DNA of 7,122 nt, taken from contig CALIWP010000035.1 of NCBI GenBank assembly GCA_938046705.1, positions 1 to 7,122 on the forward strand, in the 5' to 3' direction. Shown here piece by piece: positions 1 through 5,143 of this stretch. This DNA comes from an uncultured Campylobacter sp. (GTDB taxonomy: Bacteria; Campylobacterota; Campylobacteria; Campylobacterales; Campylobacteraceae). Each line of letters begins with the position of its first letter. Position 1 is the first letter of the stretch. Below the pieces are notes generated by a model that saw only the letters and a program-made list of their open reading frames with translations, had not been told where the DNA came from and did not search any database. The position numbers and the translations under genes were made by a program.

Positions 1-176
1 AAATCATTTGCGTGCTTACACTAGCGGCCTTTAACGCGCTAATGATGTTTAGCTTCGAGTTTGCGTTCATCGCCCACAGATACAGCTTCGCTGCGTCGCT
101 AATTTTATACTTTGCGCCGATTTTCATATATCTGCTCGCTTGGATTAAATTTAAGCTGCCTTTAAAGCAAATTTAA
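1..176 (+). CDS. C-terminal fragment of a small integral membrane protein (5' end outside window)
   Basis: The frame beginning at base 3 is open from the window edge to TAA at 174-176 and encodes about 57 residues. It reads as two hydrophobic helices: one from the first residues (IICVLTLAAFN...), then a short polar stretch (AHRYS), then a second ending in FIYLLAW, followed by a basic tail (IKFKLPLKQI). This is a typical membrane-protein C-terminus with the tail probably cytoplasmic. The last helix and the preceding region resemble the C-terminus of the next gene (256-849), which ends its last helix in FIYVLAW, so the two may be tandem paralogues. No start, signal or domain can be judged because the upstream part is missing. 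I do not recognise the family and propose no function. The other two forward frames hit stops within the first 35 bases. Confidence 0.6.
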   Translation, partial: IICVLTLAAFNALMMFSFEFAFIAHRYSFAASLILYFAPIFIYLLAWIKFKLPLKQI

Positions 177-195
177 AGGATCGGTTGGACCAAAT

Positions 196-237
196 TTAAT
201 AAAAATTTTAAGCTTGTTTGTGTAAAATTTTTATTAA
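196..237. repeat. 15-bp AT-only perfect inverted repeat with 12-nt loop
   Basis: Bases 196-210 (TTAATAAAAATTTTA) and 223-237 (TAAAATTTTTATTAA) are exact reverse complements, separated by 12 nt (AGCTTGTTTGTG). The element lies between two membrane protein genes, 20 nt after the first stop and 18 nt before the second start. With no G:C pair in the stem it would be a weak RNA hairpin, although the right arm does carry a T5 run. It could act as a poor terminator for the upstream gene or as a protein-binding dyad at the downstream promoter, since the candidate -10 box lies in the right arm. Confidence 0.55.
217..228 (+). promoter_or_regulatory. Candidate extended -10 promoter for the 256-849 membrane protein gene
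   Basis: The string TTTGTGTAAAAT (217-228) has a TAAAAT -10 box at 223-228 preceded by a TG-type extension. This fits the Campylobacter sigma-70 pattern, in which the extended -10 dominates and a clear -35 is often lacking. The predicted start would be near 235, giving an untranslated leader of about 20 nt that contains the AAGGA ribosome site at 246-250. It is inferred by eye in a very AT-rich stretch, so a chance match is possible. Confidence 0.35.
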
Positions 238-255
238 GTTAATAAAAGGAAAAAT

Positions 256-849
256 ATGCAAGAAAACTTTATAAGACGCATAAGCACGGCAAGGGCGCTG
301 GGTATGACGTCGGGGATTTTAGCTATTTTAAATTTACTCTCGCAAGAGATAATTTTACCAAAAAGCCTCTTTGATATCGCAACGAGCGCGCGCGTAGCGA
401 TGTTGTTCGTCTCCGTTATCTGCCTTTACGGCGCTATATCAAAGGTAAACAAACTCGCAGGCGGAGGCGTGTTTAAGCTTTACCGCATTTTTATCGCTAT
501 TAGCAGCACAATGATTTTGCTAAGTTTTAGCACAAACTACGCACCAGCCAGCACGCACAAGGTCCTATTTTTCGTCATTTGCGGCACGGCGGTGCTTGCC
601 TTTTTGCTTTGGATAAAGATAAATTTAAAACTCGGTGACGTCACGCAAAACGCCATGTTTTCAGGCTATGCCGTACTTTGCGTGATCGGCACTTTTATCG
701 CTGCGGCGCTAAAGCTTTTACTAACCAAAGCCCTGCGCGATCCCTACCCTATCGAGCTTGCGGTGCTTGGCATCTACCTGGCGTTAGGGTTTATCTATGT
801 GCTTGCCTGGTCGAGAGTGGATTACGTCGAAAATCGCAATCAAGGCTAA
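256..849 (+). CDS. Six-helix integral membrane protein of unknown function
   Basis: A 197-residue protein, not recognised as a named family. Hydrophobic segments lie at about residues 16-34, 45-62, 75-92, 102-121, 136-156 and 167-186, giving six predicted helices joined by short loops. The N-terminus is short and basic (RRISTAR, residues 7-13) and the C-terminal tail polar (VDYVENRNQG); an even helix number with a basic start suggests both ends are cytoplasmic. No Cys/His metal motif, nucleotide-binding motif or recognisable transporter signature is visible. The ATG at 256 is supported by AAGGA at 246-250 with 5 nt spacing. It follows another membrane protein gene by 79 nt; the two C-terminal helix pairs align with a shared FIY-L-AW ending, so a duplicated pair is likely. 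A candidate promoter precedes it, so it may be transcribed separately. It converges on the iron-transport operon. Confidence 0.85.
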   Translation: MQENFIRRISTARALGMTSGILAILNLLSQEIILPKSLFDIATSARVAMLFVSVICLYGAISKVNKLAGGGVFKLYRIFIAISSTMILLSFSTNYAPASTHKVLFFVICGTAVLAFLLWIKINLKLGDVTQNAMFSGYAVLCVIGTFIAAALKLLLTKALRDPYPIELAVLGIYLALGFIYVLAWSRVDYVENRNQG

Positions 850-860
850 GCCGAGTTCAT

Positions 861-933
861 CAAATTTGCGTTTTAGGCAAATTTGGACGATAAAAAATCG
901 CGCGGCTATACTAAGCCCGTCCAAATTTAAGCC
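861..933. terminator. Overlapping inverted repeats between convergent genes, probable bidirectional terminator region
   Basis: Two alternative stems can be drawn. The first pairs CAAATTTGC (861-869) with GCAAATTTG (877-885): 9 perfect bp with a 7-nt loop. The second pairs 879-889 (AAATTTGGACG) with 918-928 (CGTCCAAATTT): 11 perfect bp, extendable by GGC/GCC (876-878 with 931-933) past a 2-nt bulge. They share bases 877-885 and are mutually exclusive. The second includes the fbpC stop codon (927-929). Inside it, on the minus strand, a weak 4-bp hairpin (917-904) is followed after six bases by a T6 run (897-892). The position between two convergent 3' ends suits transcription termination, but no canonical GC stem directly followed by a U-tract is present. 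Confidence 0.4.
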
Positions 934-1853
934 AGGTCAAATTTAAATTTATCGCAAATCTGCAAATTTGAGCTAACGACGGCTTTAAATTTAACCCCGC
1001 AAAACTCCAAATTTAGTTCGTAAAATGCGCCTAAAAATTTCACTTCCGTCACGTCTGCTTCGTATTTTTCGCCGCTTATGATTAGCTCCGGGCGAAACAT
1101 AAAATTTCTTTGCTCCAGCCACAATCTAAATTCAGCCGGCAAATTTTGCGTATCCCGCTCATCAATCAAATTCATATCGCCCAAAAAGCAGGCGATCTCG
1201 TAAGATGCAGGGTAAAAATATAGCTCCCTGGGCGCGCCGAAAGCCAAGACCTTACCGCCTTTTATCAGCGCGATTTTGTCACTTAGCAAAAAGGCGTCCT
1301 CCTTGTCGTGCGTTACCATTACCGCGCTGATGCCGTTTGCCTTTATCATCTGTTTTAGCTCGCCTCTTAGCGCGCTTTTTAGGTTGCGATCGAGATTAGC
1401 GAAGGGTTCGTCGAGCAAAAGCAGCTTTTCGCGGTTTGCTACGGCTCTAGCAAAGGCCGTCCTCTGCGCTTGACCGCCCGAAATTTGATCGGGAGTTTTG
1501 TCTTTTAACTCAGATATTTTAAATTTTTCCAGCAGCTGCGCGCTCCTTGTGGTTCGCTCGGCGCTAGGGAGTCGCCACAGCGCAAATTCTACGTTTTTAC
1601 AAACGCTTAAATGCGGAAAAAGCGCGTAGCTCTGAAACATCATCGCCGTACCGCAGCCATCTTTTACGGCGATTTGCCCGCCGCTTGGCGTCTCAAGCCA
1701 TGCGATTATACGCAAAAGCGTGCTTTTACCGCAGCCGCTATCGCCCAGGACGCTTAAAATTTCGCCCTCGTTAAGGCTTAAATTTACGTCCTTTAAAACC
1801 TCTAAATTTCCGAATTTCTTGTTTAAATTTACGATTTTTAAAATTTCAGCCAT
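927..1853 (-). CDS. fbpC: Ferric iron ABC transporter ATP-binding protein FbpC
   Basis: A 308-residue ABC ATPase that powers Fe3+ import across the inner membrane with FbpB and FbpA. The motifs are complete and in order: Walker A GDSGCGKST at 37-45, Q-loop at Q74 in FQSYALFPH, signature SGGQAQR at 125-131, Walker B LLLLDE at 144-149, D-loop ANLD at 152-155, and the switch histidine H182 in VTHDKEDA. Residues from about 230 on form a small TOBE-like C-terminal domain (RPEL at 254-257), as in the CysA/PotA/FbpC branch. Two oddities: Walker A Lys43 and the Q-loop Gln are only 31 residues apart, about 10 fewer than usual for this branch, and the normal AGLE after Walker A reads AWLE (W52). The ATG lies 4 nt after the fbpB stop with only a weak AAGAAAG upstream (1868-1862), suggesting translational coupling. 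The ferric specificity is taken from the adjacent fbpA and fbpB. Confidence 0.92.
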   Translation of the reverse strand: MAEILKIVNLNKKFGNLEVLKDVNLSLNEGEILSVLGDSGCGKSTLLRIIAWLETPSGGQIAVKDGCGTAMMFQSYALFPHLSVCKNVEFALWRLPSAERTTRSAQLLEKFKISELKDKTPDQISGGQAQRTAFARAVANREKLLLLDEPFANLDRNLKSALRGELKQMIKANGISAVMVTHDKEDAFLLSDKIALIKGGKVLAFGAPRELYFYPASYEIACFLGDMNLIDERDTQNLPAEFRLWLEQRNFMFRPELIISGEKYEADVTEVKFLGAFYELNLEFCGVKFKAVVSSNLQICDKFKFDLA

Positions 1854-1857
1854 GTTT

Positions 1858-3414
1858 TTATCTTTCTTGTTTTTTTCTGGAGATTATCTCTAGCCAAAGG
1901 ACGGCGACTAGCGACATCGAAACGATGAGAAACGACGGTAGAGCCGCAGCATAAAGCCTCTCGTCAGCCGCGTAAAAAAACGCTCTAATACTAAGCGTCT
2001 CAAAGCCTAAAGGCCGCAAAATTAGGCTAAGCGGCAGTTCCTTAATGATGTCGATAAAAACGACGATGAGCGAGAGAAAGAAAAAGTGGCGAAGCAGCGG
2101 AAAATGCACTTTGAAAAACAAATTTAACCGCGAGCCGTTTAGCAAAAGCGCGGCGTCGTCGATATTTGCCGGGATCTTGGCGTATCCGCTCTCGACGGCA
2201 TATATCGAGGTCGCCAAAAACCTCACGACGTAGCCAAAAATCAGCACTACAAAGCTAGATGAGAGCAGATGGGTGTCAAAATTTCGGTCAATATAACCAA
2301 AAACTATCATCACGCAAAGCCCGATACTAGCGCCAGGCAGCGCGTAGCCTAGCGAGACAGATTTTAGCAAAAAGGTATTTAGCGCTTTGTTTTTTATAAG
2401 TCTAGTCGCATAAACGAGAAAAAAGCTTACCGCCGTGATGAGTATCGCCGCACCCGCAGCCATCAGAAGCGAATTTAAAGCCATCTGCACGAACTCAAAT
2501 TTAAAGCTATCTAGCTCGTGAATACTCCAATACAAAAGCCAGGTAAAAGGAAATGCAAATGCCAGACAAAACACGCTCGCACACCATAAAAACGCCGCCG
2601 CTGAGCCAAATTTACCAAGCTTCTTTTTTTGCGTAAATTTGGAGGTGTCGTGCGTGGAGAAGCTATATTTTTTAGAGTTTTTATTAACGTGCTCAAATAT
2701 CATCAAAATAAACACGAACATCATCAAAAGTCCCGCTAGCACGGACGCGGAGTACGAGTCGCCCATATCAAACCATAGCTTAAAAATGCCCGCGCTAAAA
2801 GTCTCTACGCCGTAATACGCAGCCGTGCCGTAGTCGCTAAGCGTCTCCATGAGCACCAGCATCGCTCCGCCCACGATCGCCGGACGCGACAGAAATATCG
2901 CAACCCTAAAAAACACGGCCAGGCCTGAGAGCTTGTAAATTTTACAAACATCGTAAATCGCTGCGGACTGCGTTTTAAACGAGGTTTTAGCAAACATATA
3001 GATGTACGGATAAAGCGACAACGACAGCACGAAAATCGCTCCGTAGATATTCATAAACTCCAGCCTAAAGCCGAAAATTTGATGAAAATATCCGCCGTAA
3101 TCCATAATCCCGACGTAGCAAAAGCTAAATATATAAGCAGGAATCGCAAACGGAAGGATGAGGGCATATTCAAAGAAATTTGATAGCGCGAAGCGGTAGT
3201 TCGCCACCAGCCACGCCGAAACTACAGCGATAACCAGACTAAGCGCCAAAACGCCCGTCGCGACGGCAAAAGTACCTTGGATATACCTCATAAAAAGATA
3301 CTTAAAAAAGTGCTCGAGCAAGGAGTAGTCGCCCAAAGCGATCTCGAAAAATATGCTAAAAATGGGGATCAAAACGATAAGGGCGATAAAGATCGCCCCG
3401 AATTTTACTTTCAT
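1858..3414 (-). CDS. fbpB: Ferric iron ABC transporter permease FbpB (fused two-domain)
   Basis: A 518-residue inner-membrane permease made of two tandem binding-protein-dependent transport domains, the normal arrangement and length for FbpB-type iron permeases. The first half (about 1-240) and second half (about 270-510) each hold several hydrophobic helices, joined by a charged cytoplasmic linker (about 241-269, KNSKKYSFS..TQKKKLGK). Each half has a degenerate EAA coupling loop: about 154-179 (YDVCKIYKLSG...RP) and about 419-442 (DDAALLLNG...FPLLR). These contact the FbpC ATPase. In the first half, LMETLSDYGTAAYYG (188-202) resembles the LxExLxDYGTxxyfG block of iron permeases. The ATG overlaps the fbpA stop in TAATG (3416-3412), with only a weak GGA-type ribosome site upstream, so translation is probably coupled to fbpA. 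It is transcribed with fbpA and fbpC. Confidence 0.93.
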   Translation of the reverse strand: MKVKFGAIFIALIVLIPIFSIFFEIALGDYSLLEHFFKYLFMRYIQGTFAVATGVLALSLVIAVVSAWLVANYRFALSNFFEYALILPFAIPAYIFSFCYVGIMDYGGYFHQIFGFRLEFMNIYGAIFVLSLSLYPYIYMFAKTSFKTQSAAIYDVCKIYKLSGLAVFFRVAIFLSRPAIVGGAMLVLMETLSDYGTAAYYGVETFSAGIFKLWFDMGDSYSASVLAGLLMMFVFILMIFEHVNKNSKKYSFSTHDTSKFTQKKKLGKFGSAAAFLWCASVFCLAFAFPFTWLLYWSIHELDSFKFEFVQMALNSLLMAAGAAILITAVSFFLVYATRLIKNKALNTFLLKSVSLGYALPGASIGLCVMIVFGYIDRNFDTHLLSSSFVVLIFGYVVRFLATSIYAVESGYAKIPANIDDAALLLNGSRLNLFFKVHFPLLRHFFFLSLIVVFIDIIKELPLSLILRPLGFETLSIRAFFYAADERLYAAALPSFLIVSMSLVAVLWLEIISRKKQER

Positions 3415-4415
3415 TATTTCCAGCCGGCTACGTCGTAAATTTTAATAGCCTCGTTCGTGTTTTGCACGCTTTTATAAAGCGGAGTGGAGTCTTCTTTAAA
3501 TTTACCAAAGCCTTTTACGATGTCGCTAGGCTCGACCTCTGCGTTGATCGGATACTCGAAATTTATACCCGCGAGTATCTTTTGCGCCTCGGGGCTCACC
3601 ATAAACTCCATAAATTTAACGGCATTTTCTTTATTTTTAGCAGCCTTTGTTAGCGCGATACCGCTGATATTTACGTGCGTGCCGCGGTTGCCCTGATTGG
3701 GGAAAATTATGCCCAAATTTTTCGCAGCCTCCACGTCTTCGGCTTTTGGAGAGGTTAGCATGAGGCCTATGTAGTAGGTGTTCATCACTGCTACGTCGCC
3801 CTCGCCTGCGTAGATGGCCTTAGCCTGATCCCTATCGCCGCCTTTTGAATCGCGGGCAAGATTTTTTAGCGTGCCTTCCGCCCATTTAGTAGCCGCATCT
3901 TTACCGTCAGCCTCGATGATAGCAGCTAGCAGAGACTTGCTGTATGGAGCCGTCGCGCTTCTGATTAACAGTTTGCCTTTTAGCTCTGGTTTTGTTAGAT
4001 CCTCGTAGTCCTTGATGCCTTTAGGATCGAAGTCTCTTTTGTCGTAAACGATGACTCTAGCGCGTTTTGAGATAGCAAACCACTGACCGTCGTTGTCTCT
4101 ATACTGCTGTGGTACGATTTTTTCCAGAGTTTCAGATTTGACCGCTTGCAACACGCCTTTAGTCTTTGCGGTGTAGAAATTTCCCGCGTCTGCGGTGATG
4201 GAAATATCCGCCGCAGAGCTACCCCCTTCTACTTCTAGCTTTTTGATTAGCTCGCCGGCTTTTGCCTGCGTGGCGTTTACCTTGATACCCGTCTTTTGCT
4301 CAAAAAGCTTATAAAGCTCGCTGTCGGCGTCATAGTGGCGCGCAGAGTAGATATTTACCTCCGCGGCAAACAAAAAGCTTGAAAGCAAGCTAAGCGCGAA
4401 AAAACTTTTTTTCAT
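3414..4415 (-). CDS. fbpA: Periplasmic ferric iron-binding protein FbpA (class III, Campylobacter type)
   Basis: A 333-residue exported solute-binding protein that captures Fe3+ in the periplasm and delivers it to FbpB/FbpC. The N-terminus is a Sec signal (MKK, then the hydrophobic core FFALSLLSSFLFA) with cleavage likely near residues 17-18, so the mature protein begins close to AEVNIYSARHYDAD. Putative iron ligands can be seen: the pair H27-Y28, Y158 in ATAPYSKS, and the adjacent tyrosines Y214-Y215 in MNTYYIG. This His-Tyr plus three-Tyr set is that of the C. jejuni cFbpA and cyanobacterial FutA class, in which iron is held mainly by protein side chains. SRDSKGGDRDQAKAIYAGEGDVA-type sequence (188-210) and the GNRGTHVNISGIAL block (242-255) are also typical. 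The start is supported by AAGGA at 4425-4421, 5 nt before the ATG. It is the first gene of the operon, with a TATAAT and a Fur-like dyad upstream. Confidence 0.95.
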   Translation of the reverse strand: MKKSFFALSLLSSFLFAAEVNIYSARHYDADSELYKLFEQKTGIKVNATQAKAGELIKKLEVEGGSSAADISITADAGNFYTAKTKGVLQAVKSETLEKIVPQQYRDNDGQWFAISKRARVIVYDKRDFDPKGIKDYEDLTKPELKGKLLIRSATAPYSKSLLAAIIEADGKDAATKWAEGTLKNLARDSKGGDRDQAKAIYAGEGDVAVMNTYYIGLMLTSPKAEDVEAAKNLGIIFPNQGNRGTHVNISGIALTKAAKNKENAVKFMEFMVSPEAQKILAGINFEYPINAEVEPSDIVKGFGKFKEDSTPLYKSVQNTNEAIKIYDVAGWK

Positions 4416-4445
4416 TTTTATCCTTTGTATTGATATGGATTTGCG

Positions 4446-4474
4446 ATTATAGCGTCTATCTTATGAAAGTAATA
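4446..4474 (-). promoter_or_regulatory. Promoter of the fbpABC operon
   Basis: On the minus strand a perfect TATAAT -10 box occupies 4451-4446. A weak -35-like TATTAC lies at 4474-4469, 17 nt upstream. Transcription would start near 4440-4439, giving a leader of about 24 nt before the fbpA ATG, including its AAGGA. The spacing to the ribosome site and gene is that expected of a primary promoter, and no other comparably good -10 appears between fbpA and the divergent rhodanese gene. Confidence 0.6.
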
Positions 4475-4484
4475 TTAATTATTA
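4470..4484. promoter_or_regulatory. Putative Fur box overlapping the fbpA -35 region
   Basis: The 15-mer TAATATTAATTATTA matches the 7-1-7 Fur consensus TGATAATnATTATCA at 11 of the 14 defined positions and is itself an imperfect dyad (TAATA.T.A.TATTA). It overlaps the fbpA -35 position, where bound Fur-Fe2+ would block RNA polymerase. Iron repression of the homologous C. jejuni locus is consistent with this. The stretch is AT-rich, so a partial match by chance is a real possibility. Confidence 0.45.
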
Positions 4485-4540
4485 AAAAAGAAAAATTTAT
4501 GCCGGAGTGATTTTAGAATGACAAAATATTTAAAATTGAG

Positions 4541-4549
4541 TGCTAATAT
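4541..4549 (+). promoter_or_regulatory. Weak candidate -10 for the rhodanese gene
   Basis: TGCTAATAT (4541-4549) has an extended TGn followed by TAATAT, which matches TATAAT at only four of six positions. The start would be near 4556, about 20 nt before the ATG at 4577. No properly spaced -35 is visible: ATGACA at 4518-4523 is 20 nt away, which is too far. It is given only because some promoter is needed in this divergent 161-nt region. Confidence 0.25.
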
Positions 4550-4576
4550 TCGCGCCGTCAAATTTAAGGAGAGAAA

Positions 4577-4954
4577 ATGAGAAAAATTTTACTTTTAGGA
4601 GCGGCGGCGGCGATGGCTTTTGCGGAAATTTCTACGGTTCAAGTTAGTCCCGAGGCGATCAAAAACTACGAGCAAATCGTTGATATAAGGACGCCTGCTG
4701 AGTGGATGGAAACGGGCGTGATAAAGGGCGCAAAGACTATCACTTTTAACGCAACCGATAAAGAGGGATTTTTGAACGAGCTTAAAGCCAATGTCGATCT
4801 AAAAAAACCGGTCGCGCTCATATGCAGAAGCGGACGCAGAAGTGCTGCGGCGGCGATGATGATAGATTCGCCGGAACTAAATATAATAAATCTTGACGGC
4901 GGTATGGGCAGCCTCATAAATCAAGGCTACGAAACCGTGCCGTATCAAAAATAA
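4577..4954 (+). CDS. Exported single-domain rhodanese-like sulfurtransferase
   Basis: A 125-residue protein with an N-terminal Sec signal (MRK, then LLLGAAAAMAFA, cleavage probably after residue 16), leaving a mature rhodanese domain of about 109 residues in the periplasm. Family landmarks are DIRTPAEW at 36-43, the catalytic loop C83-RSGRR-S89, and the C-terminal LDGGM at 107-110. The six-residue loop starting with Cys83 is the sulfur-transferring (not phosphatase-like) form, with Cys83 as persulfide carrier. The Trp that often follows GGM is absent (GGMGSLINQGYE). The ATG at 4577 has a strong AAGGAGA at 4566-4572. It is divergent from fbpA and shares 161 nt of control region with the putative Fur box, so iron-linked regulation is possible but unproven. 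The sulfur donor and acceptor are unknown. The domain call is firm; the physiological role is not. Confidence 0.88.
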   Translation: MRKILLLGAAAAMAFAEISTVQVSPEAIKNYEQIVDIRTPAEWMETGVIKGAKTITFNATDKEGFLNELKANVDLKKPVALICRSGRRSAAAAMMIDSPELNIINLDGGMGSLINQGYETVPYQK

Positions 4955-5141
4955 TCCACAAATTTTACTTTATAAATTTCGTCCGTCAGGCTTAAATTTG
5001 CGCTAAATTTTAAGCTTGGCGGAGCTGATTTGTGCTCCACTCGCGCGTAAGGCGACGATAAATTTAAACTCGCCGCCGCACTTAACGCAAAAACCACCAC
5101 CGTTTCTTACAAAATTTAATAGAACAAAAAGCGTATCCGCT
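4955..5141. other. AT-rich convergent spacer with a bulged hairpin; no supported gene
   Basis: This 187-nt stretch between the convergent rhodanese and cinA genes is dense in AAATTT. A bulged inverted repeat at 4987-4999 with 5005-5018 (core GCTTAAATTT / AAATTTTAAGC, loop GCGCT, one extra T) could give about 13 base pairs including one G:U. GGAGC/GCTCC (5021-5025 with 5034-5038) forms a second small stem. Neither is followed by a clear T-run on the plus strand, so termination of the rhodanese transcript here is only plausible. No open frame with a start codon and ribosome site was found. Confidence 0.4.
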
Positions 5142-5143
5142 TT
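5121..5143 (-). terminator. Intrinsic terminator of the cinA-like gene, beginning at its stop codon
   Basis: On the minus strand AAAGCG (5143-5138), loop GATA (5137-5134) and CGCTTT (5133-5128) form a perfect 6-bp stem with a 4-nt loop, continued by a U-rich tail (TTTTT, 5130-5126, then GTTCT). The 5' arm uses the last two bases of the TAA stop codon (5144-5142). The shape is that of a compact rho-independent terminator, although the stem is short with three G:C pairs. Confidence 0.55.

Noticed and set aside
678..893. Plus-strand open frame overlapping the end of the 256-849 gene.
   Set aside because: It is out of frame inside a gene with better membrane-protein character, and has an Arg/Cys-rich nonsense composition and no ribosome site.
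1276..1473. Plus-strand frame opposite fbpC, and similar antisense frames opposite fbpB (2045-2233) and fbpA (3462-3696).
   Set aside because: They are mirror frames of strongly conserved genes. Their peptides are Ser/Leu/Arg-rich without motifs and lack ribosome sites.
4987..5018. Bulged AAATTT hairpin as a firm rho-independent terminator for the rhodanese gene.
   Set aside because: The stem is AT-rich and bulged, and it is followed on the plus strand by TTGGCGG rather than a T-run. It is mentioned only as part of the spacer entry.
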